From Patescibacteria group bacterium (GTDB lineage Bacteria; Patescibacteriota; WWE3; 0-14-0-20-40-13), in NCBI GenBank assembly GCA_018896215.1, contig JAHINB010000011.1, positions 1 through 41,456 on the forward strand: a DNA stretch of 41,456 nt. Reading direction: 5' to 3'. Below the pieces are notes generated by a model, which did no database searches, was not told the origin of the DNA, and saw only the letters and a list, made by a program, of their open reading frames with translations. The position numbers and the translations under genes are program-made. Every line of letters begins with the position of its first letter. The stretch's first letter is position 1. Shown piece after piece: positions 1 through 10,265 of this stretch.

Positions 1-316
1 AGGCTCCTCCCCAACCAGTAACTAAGACTACCGCATCTCCTACGATGCGGGGTGATCCCATAACTTGTTTTGTCTGATTGGGTACAATGTATTGCCACTC
101 TTTTACTCCGTCTTTAGAAACCTTAACCAATCCCCCCTCTTCGGTAATATACAAGGGAATATATAGACTGCCATCTTCGTCCAATTCCATGGAGTAGATT
201 TGTGAGCTAGGGTTCCTTCCAATATTTACCTGCCAAACGGGATCTTGGGCAAAAGAGAGAGAAATAAAAAGAGTAAGGAGAAAGCAAGCAACTGTGGAAG
301 AAACCAGCAAGTTCAT
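1..316 (-). CDS. Secreted beta-propeller-like protein, N-terminal part (runs off left edge)
   Basis: An open frame starts at the ATG at 316-314 and runs 105 codons to the window edge without a stop. It is too close to the edge to be complete. The first 23 residues form a signal peptide: a short polar start, a hydrophobic core rich in Leu, Phe and Ser, then a likely cleavage after SLSFA. The mature part has spaced patterns such as MELDEDGSLYIP and GGLVKVSKDGVKEWQY. These resemble PQQ-type or ligand-sensor beta-propeller blades, so the protein is probably exported. A 13-bp stem (323-371) sits immediately upstream of the start. I see no Shine-Dalgarno or good -10. The gene at the right edge also has propeller-like repeats. 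Function is unknown. Confidence 0.7.
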   Translation of the reverse strand, partial: MNLLVSSTVACFLLTLFISLSFAQDPVWQVNIGRNPSSQIYSMELDEDGSLYIPLYITEEGGLVKVSKDGVKEWQYIVPNQTKQVMGSPRIVGDAVVLVTGWGGA

Positions 317-322
317 GTTTTT

Positions 323-371
323 AGGGAGACACCCCAAAACAGGGATCAAATGCCTTTAGGGGTGTCTCCCT
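323..371. repeat. 13-bp inverted repeat in intergenic gap
   Basis: The arms AGGGAGACACCCC (323-335) and GGGGTGTCTCCCT (359-371) are perfect complements with a 23-nt loop. The hairpin lies between the YtxH-like gene and the start of the left-edge gene, both read leftward. No T-run follows it, so it is not a classic intrinsic terminator. Similar GGGAG and GGGTG hairpins occur at 39683-39726. Confidence 0.7.
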
Positions 372-386
372 TAAAGCAAACGCATT

Positions 387-773
387 TCATTTCCCTTTTT
401 TGGTTTTAAAAAATCTCTTTTTAAGTGGCTTTAAAAGATTACGGGATGGCGGTACTTCGTCAGCAATAGTATTTACCGAAGCCGCAACCTTTTTTTTAGT
501 TTCAGATGAGGTTTTTTCTAAATCCTTTTTTACCTCGGCAATGATTGGTCTTGCGGTTTCTTGAGCTTTTTTTATCATGGGGGCCAAATTATCTAAGGCT
601 GGCTCTACAGCATTCTTTATCTGTTCTCGGGTTTTTTCTCCTTTTTGCGGGGCGTATGCCAGTCCAAACAAAGCTCCCACGATGCCTCCGAGCATTGCTC
701 CTAGTACAAAGCCTCCCGAATCAGAGGAATTATTTTTTGTCGGATTTTGAGTTGGGCGTATTGTCATCTCCAC
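387..773 (-). CDS. YtxH-like glycine-zipper membrane protein
   Basis: This 128-residue protein has a polar N-terminus, one short hydrophobic segment rich in Gly and Ala (about residues 20-41, containing GAMLGGIVGALFG), then the APQKGEKTR-type junction typical of YtxH/gas-vesicle-like proteins. A charged, Lys/Glu-rich helical tail follows and probably forms a coiled coil. YtxH proteins are small stress-linked envelope proteins of unclear role. The frame opens with GTG at 773; an ATG two codons later (767) is equally possible. Both lie inside the 3' end of the preceding gene (44-nt overlap), so translation is probably coupled. It appears to be the last gene of the ftsK operon. Confidence 0.75.
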   Translation of the reverse strand: MEMTIRPTQNPTKNNSSDSGGFVLGAMLGGIVGALFGLAYAPQKGEKTREQIKNAVEPALDNLAPMIKKAQETARPIIAEVKKDLEKTSSETKKKVAASVNTIADEVPPSRNLLKPLKKRFFKTKKGK

Positions 774-1008
774 TTTTAAACAAATTAATCAGCTTAAATC
801 CTTGAGAAAAACCAGCGATAATTGCTGTGATAGACGCTATGGGGTTAGAGACGGCCTCGGCGGCGCTGGAGATTGTGTCCAGCACGCGATTGACTTTGTA
901 AATAGTTTGTCGGGCTTCCTTTAAAATTAAAATTACATAGACAATTAGAAGCACCAGATTTATCGAGAGGAGGATAATAATGATAATTAAAATAGTTTGT
1001 ATATCCAT
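730..1008 (-). CDS. Small single-pass membrane protein (DUF948-like)
   Basis: This 92-residue protein has a very hydrophobic N-terminal helix (residues about 4-28, Ile/Leu/Val only), then an amphipathic helix with KEARQTIYKVNRVLDTISSAAEAV and a basic tail. The arrangement resembles DUF948 proteins, which often sit beside YtxH genes as here. The ATG at 1008 is preceded by a strong Shine-Dalgarno (GGAGGAA, about 7 nt upstream), which fixes the start. It lies 29 nt after the rodZ-like stop and overlaps the YtxH-like gene, so it belongs to the ftsK operon. Function is unknown, perhaps envelope organisation. Confidence 0.75.
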   Translation of the reverse strand: MDIQTILIIIIILLSINLVLLIVYVILILKEARQTIYKVNRVLDTISSAAEAVSNPIASITAIIAGFSQGFKLINLFKSGDDNTPNSKSDKK

Positions 1009-1037
1009 GGCAGTGTTCCTCCAACATACACCAAAAA

Positions 1038-1982
1038 CTAGGGTTCTGGCAAGTGGGAATCTACCGTGTAGGTAGTCTCTACTACCTCGCCTGCCTTTCC
1101 CAACACCCCTAAGTCCTCACCGTTTTTTGTTACTCTAACAACACCAGCATTTCCAGCTTTAATTTGCAATTCCGCCTGTGGTGAAAAGGTTAACTTAACT
1201 CCAGAAAGAACCACCCCGTCGAATACTTTAACCGCGTCTTCTAAAACCAATAGATACGAGGCGTCTTGTGTAACCTCTAGCGTAATTTCCGTACTACTGC
1301 TTGCTGGTTCCTCTGGTGTCACATCCGCGCTGGGACTTAAAACTGCCGCAGTATTTACTAAAACTTTTCTTTCTACCTTAGAAACCTTTCCCAGTTTGTT
1401 AGTGGCTGTAATATTTATAATATTTAAACCCAAAGAAAGCGAAACCGGCGTGGCAAAGGATCCCTCCTCTCCTAAAAGAACCTGCTGTCCATTAATTGCA
1501 ATTGTCGCGTCTTTATCGGTCTTGCCAAAAATGTTTATGACCTGCTGATCTTGAGAAACATCGCTGGCGGGACTTTCTACTTTTAAATATGGCGCTTGAG
1601 AAAACGAGCGGTATTGAATATAGACATAGGAAAAAAATCCCAAAAGCAAAAGCGTTACCAAAACCGTCATAACTGTACCCGAAGTAATAACAAACTGCTT
1701 AAAAAAATTCTGTCCTGCCAACCTTCTTCCTTTTTGATTAAGAGCTTTTTCGTCTACCTCGCGTCTTAAAAAAGCTAGGGTATCTTCCTTATTTAAGCCT
1801 AAAAACTCGGCATAATTTCGCAAAAACCCCTTTAGTTGAATGCTACTGGCAAAAATAGCGTAATTGGCTTCTTCTAGCGCTCTAAGATAGCGCTGGTGGA
1901 TTTTAAGTTGTCTCGAAGCGTCTTCAATTAAAAAACCTTGTTCGAGGCGTTTTTGTTTTAAAATTTCGCTAACCGATTTCAT
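1038..1982 (-). CDS. RodZ-like helix-turn-helix membrane protein
   Basis: The 314-residue protein has an N-terminal HTH_25 domain (residues 1-75, with EILKQKRLEQGFLIEDAS and the LKGFLRNYAEFLGL motif), a linker, one transmembrane helix (about 97-123) and an extracytoplasmic region. That region contains a glucodextranase-like/DUF4115 beta domain (about 135-210) and a second beta domain near the C-terminus. This is the RodZ architecture: the cytoplasmic HTH binds MreB and helps shape rod cells. MreB is not in this window, so the shape role is family inference. The ATG overlaps the ftsK stop by 4 nt (ATGA), giving translational coupling. Confidence 0.85.
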   Translation of the reverse strand: MKSVSEILKQKRLEQGFLIEDASRQLKIHQRYLRALEEANYAIFASSIQLKGFLRNYAEFLGLNKEDTLAFLRREVDEKALNQKGRRLAGQNFFKQFVITSGTVMTVLVTLLLLGFFSYVYIQYRSFSQAPYLKVESPASDVSQDQQVINIFGKTDKDATIAINGQQVLLGEEGSFATPVSLSLGLNIINITATNKLGKVSKVERKVLVNTAAVLSPSADVTPEEPASSSTEITLEVTQDASYLLVLEDAVKVFDGVVLSGVKLTFSPQAELQIKAGNAGVVRVTKNGEDLGVLGKAGEVVETTYTVDSHLPEP

Positions 1983-4114
1983 GAGGTTTTGCCCGAAGAG
2001 GCCAGGTATTCTTCGGCATCAGCAATTAAAACTTCGCGGGGCTTGCTTCCTGTAGCGCTAGATACAATCCCTTGCGCTTCTAGCTCATCCAACAATCTTG
2101 CGGCTCTAGCATATCCAATACTTAGCTTGCGTTGCAGTAAGGACGACGAGGCTTTATTGTGCAAACAAACCAATCTTATCGCTTCTTTAAAATAAGCGTC
2201 CGACGATTCCGAAATACTATCCACTTTATTGGTCTGATGAAACTCCACAACATCTTCGGCGTAGTCAGGTGATACTTGTGACTGTCTCAAAAATTCCACT
2301 AGGGCGGTTCTTTCCTTGTCCGACACAAAAACGCCTTGAATTCTGGAGGGTTTAGACGCGTCTGGCGGAACAAAAAGCATATCTCCCCGACCCAAAAGTT
2401 TATCCGCTCCCGGCTGATCGATAATAACCCGCGAATCAATCTGCGAGGTCACATTAAAAGCAACACGGCAAGGAACATTGGCTTTAATCAGCCCAGTTAA
2501 AACATCAACCGAAGGTCTCTGGGTAGCCAAAATTAAATGAATTCCCACGGCTCGGGCAAGTTGGGCAATTCGACAAACCGCTTTTTCGGTGTCGGCTGCC
2601 GCGGTCATCATTAAATCCGCTAATTCGTCAACGATAATAATAATGTAAGGCAATGCCTGAAACCCCGAAAGCTCGTTGTATAAATCAATATCGCGAACCT
2701 TGGCGTTTTCGAAGAGCTTATACCTTCTTTCCATTTCGGAAATTGCCCATTTAAAGGCGGGAAGCGCTTTGTGCGCATCTACAATAACCGGGGTTAGCAA
2801 ATGCGGAATATCTTTGTAGCCCACTAATTCTACTCGTTTAGGATCTACCATAATAAACTTGCATTCCGCGGGAGAGCATCTAAAAAGCAGTGTGGCAATC
2901 ATGGAGTGCAACATCACCGATTTTCCAGAACCAGTTGCTCCGGCAACCAATACATGAGGCATTTTGGAAATATCGTATATTATCGGAGTCCCCGAAACAT
3001 CTTTTCCAAGCGCAATAGTTAATTTAGATTTAGCTTTTGCCATTTTATCCGAAAGCATAATTTCTTTTAGGGTTACTAGTTCCGAGGAGTTGTTGGGAAC
3101 TTCTATTCCAATCAGCGATCGCCCTGGGATGGGAGCTTCTATTCTTACCGATCCTGTGGGTGAGGCAAGAGCTAGTGCCAGGTCGTTTGAGAGCGAGGTA
3201 ATTTTAGTAATTTTGGTTCCCTGGACTGTTTCCATGGCATACTGGGTAACTGCAGGACCCTTGTTTACTTCTACAACCCGAGACTTAATGCCAAAAGAAT
3301 CCAAGGTCTTTTCTATGACACTTGCTCTCTGCTTAACATCTCCTCTCTCGGCTTTAATTTGGGGAGGTTCCGATAGTAAGCTAATAGGTGGATACTCCCA
3401 AACAAGATCGTTGTAAGGAAGGTTCGAAACTGTCTTTGCTGGTGGAACGGTAGTTTGTTGACTGGCGACACTGGGGATCTTCTCTTTGGTTAGTGTTTCT
3501 TTTGGTTCTCCAATTGTTGGAACAACCTCAAAACCTAGCTCCTTATCAGCTTCTCCTTGTTGCTGTTCCGCACCTTCCCGTTTTATTCTTACCTTATTAA
3601 GACACCCCTTGATTTGCTCCCAAAAGGCTTTAAAAGAAGCCGTTGCGCCTACTAGTATTCTTTCTAGGCTCATTTCGAACATCAGAACAAAAGAAAATAC
3701 AATAAGTAAGATAAATAGCAGATAAGCACCGAAAGAAGAAATATACAGACTAACTTTCAAAAAAACCGTTTCTCCTAATAGCCCTCCCCGCATTTCGAGT
3801 ATACCAAGAAGTGCCACAAAAAATATCAGTAGCCCAAACAGCGTTCGTGTTTCCAAAATTCTCCATTTTAAGTTTCTCAAGAAAAAAAGCCCTAAATAAA
3901 GCAAGATTACAGGAACAACGAACGCCCCAAAACCAAAAAGCTCTATTAAAGTATCTTGAACAACTTTGTTAAAAAGGGCATTGGAGTAAGCGAGAGACAC
4001 CGCGCAAAGCGCGCCAACCCCCCACAAGACTAGCGCTACAATCGAAAATAGCGCCTCGGAATTTAGCGATATTCCCAATGGTCTTCTTTTTGGTTTTCTT
4101 CCCCGTTTTGCCAT
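1979..4114 (-). CDS. ftsK: DNA translocase FtsK/SpoIIIE
   Basis: FtsK pumps chromosomal DNA through the closing septum and promotes dimer resolution. At 711 residues it is compact. Four or so transmembrane helices lie in residues 20-150, followed by a short linker (150-235), then the alpha/beta motor. The Walker A motif GATGSGKS is at about 392-399, and Walker B VDELAD is at about 495-500. A C-terminal winged-helix gamma domain (about 640-705, with LLQRKLSIGYARAARLLDELE) is the part that reads KOPS-like DNA signals in other bacteria. The start is supported by a -10 CATAAT exactly 12 nt upstream and a -35 TTGAAT, implying a leaderless transcript. It leads the operon with rodZ-like, small membrane and YtxH-like genes, and diverges from aspS. 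Confidence 0.95.
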   Translation of the reverse strand: MAKRGRKPKRRPLGISLNSEALFSIVALVLWGVGALCAVSLAYSNALFNKVVQDTLIELFGFGAFVVPVILLYLGLFFLRNLKWRILETRTLFGLLIFFVALLGILEMRGGLLGETVFLKVSLYISSFGAYLLFILLIVFSFVLMFEMSLERILVGATASFKAFWEQIKGCLNKVRIKREGAEQQQGEADKELGFEVVPTIGEPKETLTKEKIPSVASQQTTVPPAKTVSNLPYNDLVWEYPPISLLSEPPQIKAERGDVKQRASVIEKTLDSFGIKSRVVEVNKGPAVTQYAMETVQGTKITKITSLSNDLALALASPTGSVRIEAPIPGRSLIGIEVPNNSSELVTLKEIMLSDKMAKAKSKLTIALGKDVSGTPIIYDISKMPHVLVAGATGSGKSVMLHSMIATLLFRCSPAECKFIMVDPKRVELVGYKDIPHLLTPVIVDAHKALPAFKWAISEMERRYKLFENAKVRDIDLYNELSGFQALPYIIIIVDELADLMMTAAADTEKAVCRIAQLARAVGIHLILATQRPSVDVLTGLIKANVPCRVAFNVTSQIDSRVIIDQPGADKLLGRGDMLFVPPDASKPSRIQGVFVSDKERTALVEFLRQSQVSPDYAEDVVEFHQTNKVDSISESSDAYFKEAIRLVCLHNKASSSLLQRKLSIGYARAARLLDELEAQGIVSSATGSKPREVLIADAEEYLASSGKTS

Positions 4115-4120
4115 AAGACA

Positions 4121-4180
4121 ATTATGGCATTAGAGACGCATCTATTCAATCTTGTATTTAGCCTTTAAATAGGATATAAG
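4121..4180. promoter_or_regulatory. Divergent promoters for ftsK (left) and aspS (right)
   Basis: Leftward: TTGAAT (4149-4144), 17-nt spacer, CATAAT (4126-4121), then ATG 12 nt after the -10 begins. Rightward: TTGTAT (4152-4157), 17-nt spacer, TATAAG (4175-4180), then ATG 13 nt after the -10 begins. The two -35 elements are 2 nt apart, so polymerase binding is likely mutually exclusive. Both geometries predict initiation at or next to the start codon. Confidence 0.6.
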
Positions 4181-4187
4181 AAAACAT

Positions 4188-5525
4188 ATGCTCCAAAGAG
4201 AAAAAACCGCAGATTTAATTGCCAAAGTGGGCGAAAAAGTTAGAGTTTCGGGGTGGGTGCAGTCTATAAGAAACCACGGTAAGGTGGTGTTTTTGGATTT
4301 GCGAGATTCCTCGGGGGTTTTACAGTGCGTGGGGACAGTGTTAGAGCAAAAAATTGGTCTGGAAGATGTAATTACCATTGAGGGACTGGTTAAGCCAAGA
4401 CCAAAAAATATGATCAATCCCGAAATTTTAACCGGGACGATAGAATTGCAAATAGAAAAGATCACCATTCTCGAAAAATCCGCTCCTCTCCCGTTTGACA
4501 TGGGCGCAAATGAATTAGCAGTTTCGCTTCCAGTGCTTTTAGACTACCGCTCGCTTACCTTAAGACACCCCAAGATTAAAGCTATTTTTAAAGTGGAAAA
4601 TCAGATTATTAACACATTTAGGCGAGTTATGAGTGGGTTGGGTTTTGAGGAGTTTTATGCTCCAACTTTTGTGGCATCGGCAACCGAAGGCGGATCTAAT
4701 GTTTTTCCGGTAAAATATTTTGAACACAACGCCTACATGGCGCAAAGCCCTCAACTCTATAAGCAAATTATGCTAGGTGTTTTTGAAAGGGTTTTTTCTG
4801 TTGCCCGAGCCTATCGGGCAGAACCCAGCGTTACTACAAGGCATCTTTGCGAATACATTAGCCTAGACGCCGAAATGGGATTTATTGATAGTTGGAAAGA
4901 TATTTTGGTTGTTTTGGAAAAATTATTTTTTGAAATATTTTTAGATTTAAACAAATTCTGCTCTCCAGAGCTTGCTTTGTACAATCAAGCCACACCACAA
5001 GTGGCAAAAACAATTCCTTATCTTAAAATGCGCGAGGCCCAGCAAATTATTTTTGAGAGCACCGGCGTAGATCATCGAAAAGAACCCGATTTAGATCCCG
5101 AGGACGAAAGAGAAATTTGTAGGTGGGCGCGAGAAACTCACAAGAGCGATCTTGTTTTTATCACGCACTATCCAACCAAAAAGAGAGCTTTTTATACCAT
5201 GCCAGATCCCGAAAATCCTGAATTTTCTTTAAGTTTTGATTTGCTGGGACGGGGTTTAGAATGGGTTTCGGGAAGCCAGAGAATTAACAACTACAACCAG
5301 TTGCTCCAGGCAATCAAAGATCGCGGAAATAAAGAGAAAGATTTTGAGCTTTACTTAATGGCTTTTAAATACGGCATCCCGCCAGAGGGCGGATTTGCTC
5401 TAGGGGCGGAACGAATTGCCATGCAAGTTTTGGGTTTAAATAATATTCGCGAAGCCTCGCTTTTTCCCCGAGACATGGAAAGAATTGATGTCGGTCTTAG
5501 CAAATTAAATCCCCAAACTAAATGA
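4188..5525 (+). CDS. aspS: Aspartate--tRNA ligase, archaeal-type (possibly non-discriminating)
   Basis: This 445-residue class IIb synthetase charges tRNA-Asp, and perhaps tRNA-Asn, with aspartate. An N-terminal OB-fold (residues 1-100, VRVSGWVQSIRNHGKVVFLDLRD) binds the anticodon. The catalytic core carries GGSNVFPVKYF, AQSPQLYKQ, motif 2 (FSVARAYRAEPSVTTRHLCEY) and motif 3 (GGFALGAERIAMQVLGL). The QSPQLYKQ signature and the short length without a GAD insertion mark the archaeal/eukaryotic AspRS type rather than the bacterial about-590-residue form. In many bacteria this type is non-discriminating and works with GatCAB. No gat genes are here, so specificity is open, and AsnRS is a less likely alternative. 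The stop overlaps the next ATG (ATGA). Confidence 0.85.
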   Translation: MLQREKTADLIAKVGEKVRVSGWVQSIRNHGKVVFLDLRDSSGVLQCVGTVLEQKIGLEDVITIEGLVKPRPKNMINPEILTGTIELQIEKITILEKSAPLPFDMGANELAVSLPVLLDYRSLTLRHPKIKAIFKVENQIINTFRRVMSGLGFEEFYAPTFVASATEGGSNVFPVKYFEHNAYMAQSPQLYKQIMLGVFERVFSVARAYRAEPSVTTRHLCEYISLDAEMGFIDSWKDILVVLEKLFFEIFLDLNKFCSPELALYNQATPQVAKTIPYLKMREAQQIIFESTGVDHRKEPDLDPEDEREICRWARETHKSDLVFITHYPTKKRAFYTMPDPENPEFSLSFDLLGRGLEWVSGSQRINNYNQLLQAIKDRGNKEKDFELYLMAFKYGIPPEGGFALGAERIAMQVLGLNNIREASLFPRDMERIDVGLSKLNPQTK

Positions 5526-6454
5526 AAAAAAAATCTCCAGCAAGACCATTTGCTAAAATTTTTGTTTTTTCTCTATTTCTTTTGGGACTGCTGTTTGTTG
5601 CGCCCTCTCCCACATTTCTGTCTTCTAGTAATCTTTTGACCGAAGAAGATTTTATCTTAAAAAAAGGCGCGGTTGCCGGAGCTTCCGCAACAACTGTATC
5701 TACACTTAACAATAACCAGACGCCCGCTCCCTTGATAACAGCTACAAGCGCCATTGCTGTTAATGCAAAAACTGGAAAACCTCTTTACGAAAAAAACCCC
5801 GATGCTCCTCTTCCCCCAGCTTCGACTACCAAAATAGTAACCGCTTTGGTAATTTTGGAAAATTATGACTTGGCGCAAGTAGTTGCTATTCCTCCAACTT
5901 GCGTAGGACTTGATGAACCAACGGTGGGATTTTTCGCAAATGACCAGGTTACTATCGAAAGTCTGCTTTACGGAATGTTAGTTAAAAGCGCCTCGGATGC
6001 CGCGTGTTCCTTGGCTCATGTAAGCGCAAGCTATGGAGAGTTTATCAACAAGATGAATACTAAAGCCCAAGATTTAGGTTTAACCAGCACAGTTTTTAGT
6101 AACGAAATTGGGTTTGATAGCGAAGATCAAAACCAATTGACAACCGCAAGAGATTTATCAGTACTGGCGCAGGAGGCCATGAAAAACGATATTTTTAGAA
6201 TTATAGTTGGAACACGCGAAATAAAAGTCACCACAAATCTTTTTAAGAAAACCTATACTATTACAACTACCAACGAATTGCTCAAGGAAATTCCCGGAAC
6301 TACGGGAATTAAAACCGGTAATACCGAAAAAGCCAAAGGGTGTCTGGTTTACTCCTACGATAATCTGGGAAAGAAGATTCTAATTGTGATTTTGGGGAGT
6401 GATGATAGGTTTGGTGATGCTAAGAATATTTTGGATTGGATACTATTGCTTTAG
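5522..6454 (+). CDS. D-alanyl-D-alanine carboxypeptidase (peptidase S11)
   Basis: This 310-residue serine peptidase should trim the terminal D-Ala from peptidoglycan stem peptides outside the membrane. An N-terminal signal or anchor helix (about 9-26) and a linker precede the catalytic domain. The acylation motif SxxK is in PASTTKIVTAL. The third motif KTG is in GTTGIKTGNTEKAKGCLV. The second motif, normally SxN (SGNDA or SANDA), reads SASDAA here, so the usual Asn is Ser. Length is at the short end and the C-terminal beta domain of PBP5 is missing. The start overlaps the aspS stop by 4 nt. The 3' end overlaps the convergent gene by 12 nt. Confidence 0.88.
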   Translation: MKKKSPARPFAKIFVFSLFLLGLLFVAPSPTFLSSSNLLTEEDFILKKGAVAGASATTVSTLNNNQTPAPLITATSAIAVNAKTGKPLYEKNPDAPLPPASTTKIVTALVILENYDLAQVVAIPPTCVGLDEPTVGFFANDQVTIESLLYGMLVKSASDAACSLAHVSASYGEFINKMNTKAQDLGLTSTVFSNEIGFDSEDQNQLTTARDLSVLAQEAMKNDIFRIIVGTREIKVTTNLFKKTYTITTTNELLKEIPGTTGIKTGNTEKAKGCLVYSYDNLGKKILIVILGSDDRFGDAKNILDWILLL

Positions 6455-7588
6455 TTTTTCGGGGGAGAGAGCGTTGTAATAAAGCACAAAGGCTCCTTCT
6501 TTTCCATCGGCAAATTTGGCTTTGCCGGAAAGACTAAAATAAGGCTCCAGCAGATCTTGAAAATTATTGCTTTCTAAATAGACTATGCTTGCCTCGTTAA
6601 TTTCCAGCTTAGTAACTGGATCTCCTGCGTAGTTCTCGTATTTGCCAGCGTCATTTGTATAAAGACTAACAAGCAATCCTTGATTGTTTTGAATTTTGTC
6701 CCAAGCGTTTGAGATGTTATTGGTGGGATATTCGGAACCTTGCGCAAAGTCAAAATTATGCCAAAAGTATTTAAACTCTACAACCTTGACTGCCATAGTG
6801 GGATCTTGCCCTAGAATGATGTAAACCACGGGGGATGTGGGCGACTCCGAAGCGACATTGTACAGCTCGCTACCATCTTTAATCTGCCGAGTAATACTAA
6901 CTTTGGTAAATTGGGATTCTTCCGATGTTGCAACTGATACATAATTTCCCGCAATTAAATTTAAGTATTCAATCTCAATTTTAGAATTCTGAATTTCTTC
7001 GCTTGCTAAATTAGCCTGCTTTAGTAGCTCCAATAGAGTACTTTTGGCAACCTCTCCTGTTGGCGCCCTATATGTTGCGTAATATGCCGGAGGATTATTT
7101 CTGTCGTATCTGAGGCTAAAAAAATTATTGTAAGCCTGCCCCCAAAAAATTCTCGAGGAGTAAACAAGTTTGTTTCTGTCGAAATAAAGGTCGCTCCACT
7201 TAAACTCCGTGAAGCTTATTTTTTCGGGATCTCTTACGAATCCAAAAACAGTTGCCACAACCTTGACCTTTTTTTCGGCAAGAATAGAGAGTGTTGGGGT
7301 AACTGCGGGGTAAATTTTAAGCCTTTGGGGGAGGATTGGTAATTTTCCAGTCTTGGTATCTAGAATGTAAATTGGGCCAGTTTCTTGATTGAGTTTTATA
7401 GAATCTATCTTTGTTGGGGTAATAAGACCAAATCTTGCCTCTGGGGCAACAACAATGGGAGGTCTAGTTTTTTTATAGTAGTCGATGCCATAGCCTAAAC
7501 CCGCCTTGGCTACAAAGTAAAGTGCAGTAGCAAGAATAGAAAGCCGAGCAAACTTTTTAAAGTCAATTACAAATTCGGTTAAGGACAT
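6443..7588 (-). CDS. Membrane-anchored protein of unknown function
   Basis: I do not recognise this 381-residue protein. A short cytoplasmic start is followed by one hydrophobic helix (about 16-34). The rest is a soluble, mostly beta-rich extracytoplasmic region with many Tyr, Asn and Ser residues, no Cys, and no catalytic motif I can name. The ATG at 7588 follows a TATCAT -10 candidate that begins 14 nt upstream, and a second possible promoter lies in the composite element at 7620-7647. It converges on the carboxypeptidase gene with a 12-nt overlap, so the two probably share termination. It may be an envelope protein, but that is inferred only from the anchor. Confidence 0.75.
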   Translation of the reverse strand: MSLTEFVIDFKKFARLSILATALYFVAKAGLGYGIDYYKKTRPPIVVAPEARFGLITPTKIDSIKLNQETGPIYILDTKTGKLPILPQRLKIYPAVTPTLSILAEKKVKVVATVFGFVRDPEKISFTEFKWSDLYFDRNKLVYSSRIFWGQAYNNFFSLRYDRNNPPAYYATYRAPTGEVAKSTLLELLKQANLASEEIQNSKIEIEYLNLIAGNYVSVATSEESQFTKVSITRQIKDGSELYNVASESPTSPVVYIILGQDPTMAVKVVEFKYFWHNFDFAQGSEYPTNNISNAWDKIQNNQGLLVSLYTNDAGKYENYAGDPVTKLEINEASIVYLESNNFQDLLEPYFSLSGKAKFADGKEGAFVLYYNALSPEKLKQ

Positions 7589-7619
7589 ACCATTTGATGA
7601 TACACTAATCTGGCATTTG

Positions 7620-7684
7620 ATGGTACACCATCTAAGCTACTTTACAACCCCACAGGTTGCAAACTAGCCTAAGATGGGTATAGT
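7620..7684. promoter_or_regulatory. Back-to-back promoter element between anchored protein gene and rnhA
   Basis: Rightward: TTGCAA (7657-7662), 16-nt spacer ending in TAAGATGGG, then TATAGT (7679-7684), with the rnhA ATG 14 nt after the -10 begins. Leftward: TTGTAA (7647-7642), 16-nt spacer, TACCAT (7625-7620). The two halves are imperfect inverted copies (CCATCTAAGCTA versus TAGCCTAAGATGG). The same element recurs at 30439-30504, and one half recurs at the tRNA gene (20198-20225). Confidence 0.6.
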
Positions 7685-7692
7685 ATTTCTCT

Positions 7693-8103
7693 ATGGAAAA
7701 TTTAAAGGCGCAACTTTTTACCGACGGTGGATCGCGGGGCAACCCTGGACCCGCGGGCATTGGCTGGGCAATTTGGATTGAAGATAGAAGGAAAATAGGA
7801 GGACAACACATAGGAATAGCGACAAATAATGTAGCTGAATATCAAGCCTTAATCCGTGGTCTTGAGGAATGCTCTAAACTTGGGATCCAGATTGTTGATT
7901 GTTTTTTGGATAGCAATTTAGTGGTAAATCAAATGAAAGGATTATTTAAAATTAAACAAGCCCGTTTGGCAATTCTTGCCCAACAGGCAAAAGATATTGC
8001 CCTAAGGTTTGTCTCTGTTAGCTACACTTACATTCCCCGCGAAAAAAACACTCTGGCAGATAAAATGGCCAATAAGGCATTAGATAAGCATCTTAACAAT
8101 TAA
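7693..8103 (+). CDS. rnhA: Ribonuclease HI family protein
   Basis: This 136-residue RNase H-fold enzyme should cut RNA in RNA-DNA hybrids, such as primers and R-loops, in the cytoplasm. All four acidic catalytic positions are visible: Asp in FTDGGSRGNPGPAG near residue 11, Glu in NNVAEYQALI, Asp in FLDSNLVVNQM, and Asp in NTLADKMANKA. The length fits minimal bacterial and archaeal RNase HI (about 135-155), and the basic handle region is short. The ATG lies 14 nt after the start of a TATAGT -10, leaving a predicted leader of only about 2 nt and no room for a Shine-Dalgarno. It is monocistronic and converges on groEL with an 11-nt gap. Confidence 0.9.
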   Translation: MENLKAQLFTDGGSRGNPGPAGIGWAIWIEDRRKIGGQHIGIATNNVAEYQALIRGLEECSKLGIQIVDCFLDSNLVVNQMKGLFKIKQARLAILAQQAKDIALRFVSVSYTYIPREKNTLADKMANKALDKHLNN

Positions 8104-8114
8104 AAACCCTCAAG

Positions 8115-10050
<1,936 letters not shown>

Positions 10051-10074
10051 AATACTGCTAACCTTTCTTAATAC

Positions 10075-10097
10075 TTTAAGAATTTAGAATTCTTAAA
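10075..10097. promoter_or_regulatory. Perfect inverted repeat upstream of groES
   Basis: TTTAAGAATT (10075-10084) and AATTCTTAAA (10088-10097) are perfect complements with a 3-nt centre, 25 nt before the groES ATG. The position fits an operator or an mRNA leader hairpin for chaperone control. It does not match CIRCE. A second imperfect dyad, TTAACACT (10143-10150) and AGTGTCAA (10168-10175), lies further upstream. Confidence 0.4.
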
Positions 10098-10265
10098 ATG
10101 TTAAAAATGGTGGTAAACTAACTTAAATATTTAATAGTGACTTTAACACTAGCAGACTAACCCCGAGAGTGTCAAGAGCTATTGTAAAACTATAGGAGGA
10201 AAGGATCTAAAATATTTCGGATTGTTGTTATTTTTAACAACTATCCCGAACAAACCATTTACCCA

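Noticed and set aside
10143-10175. CIRCE element for HrcA
   Set aside because: The arms TTAACACT and AGTGTCAA have a 17-nt gap instead of 9 and differ from TTAGCACTC/GAGTGCTAA, so I do not call it CIRCE.
10194-10244. AGGAGGA followed by a GTTGTTA-TTTT-TAACAAC hairpin before abiEi
   Set aside because: The strong ribosome-site-like sequence has no start codon with an open frame after it, and the hairpin has no T-run. I could not assign a function.
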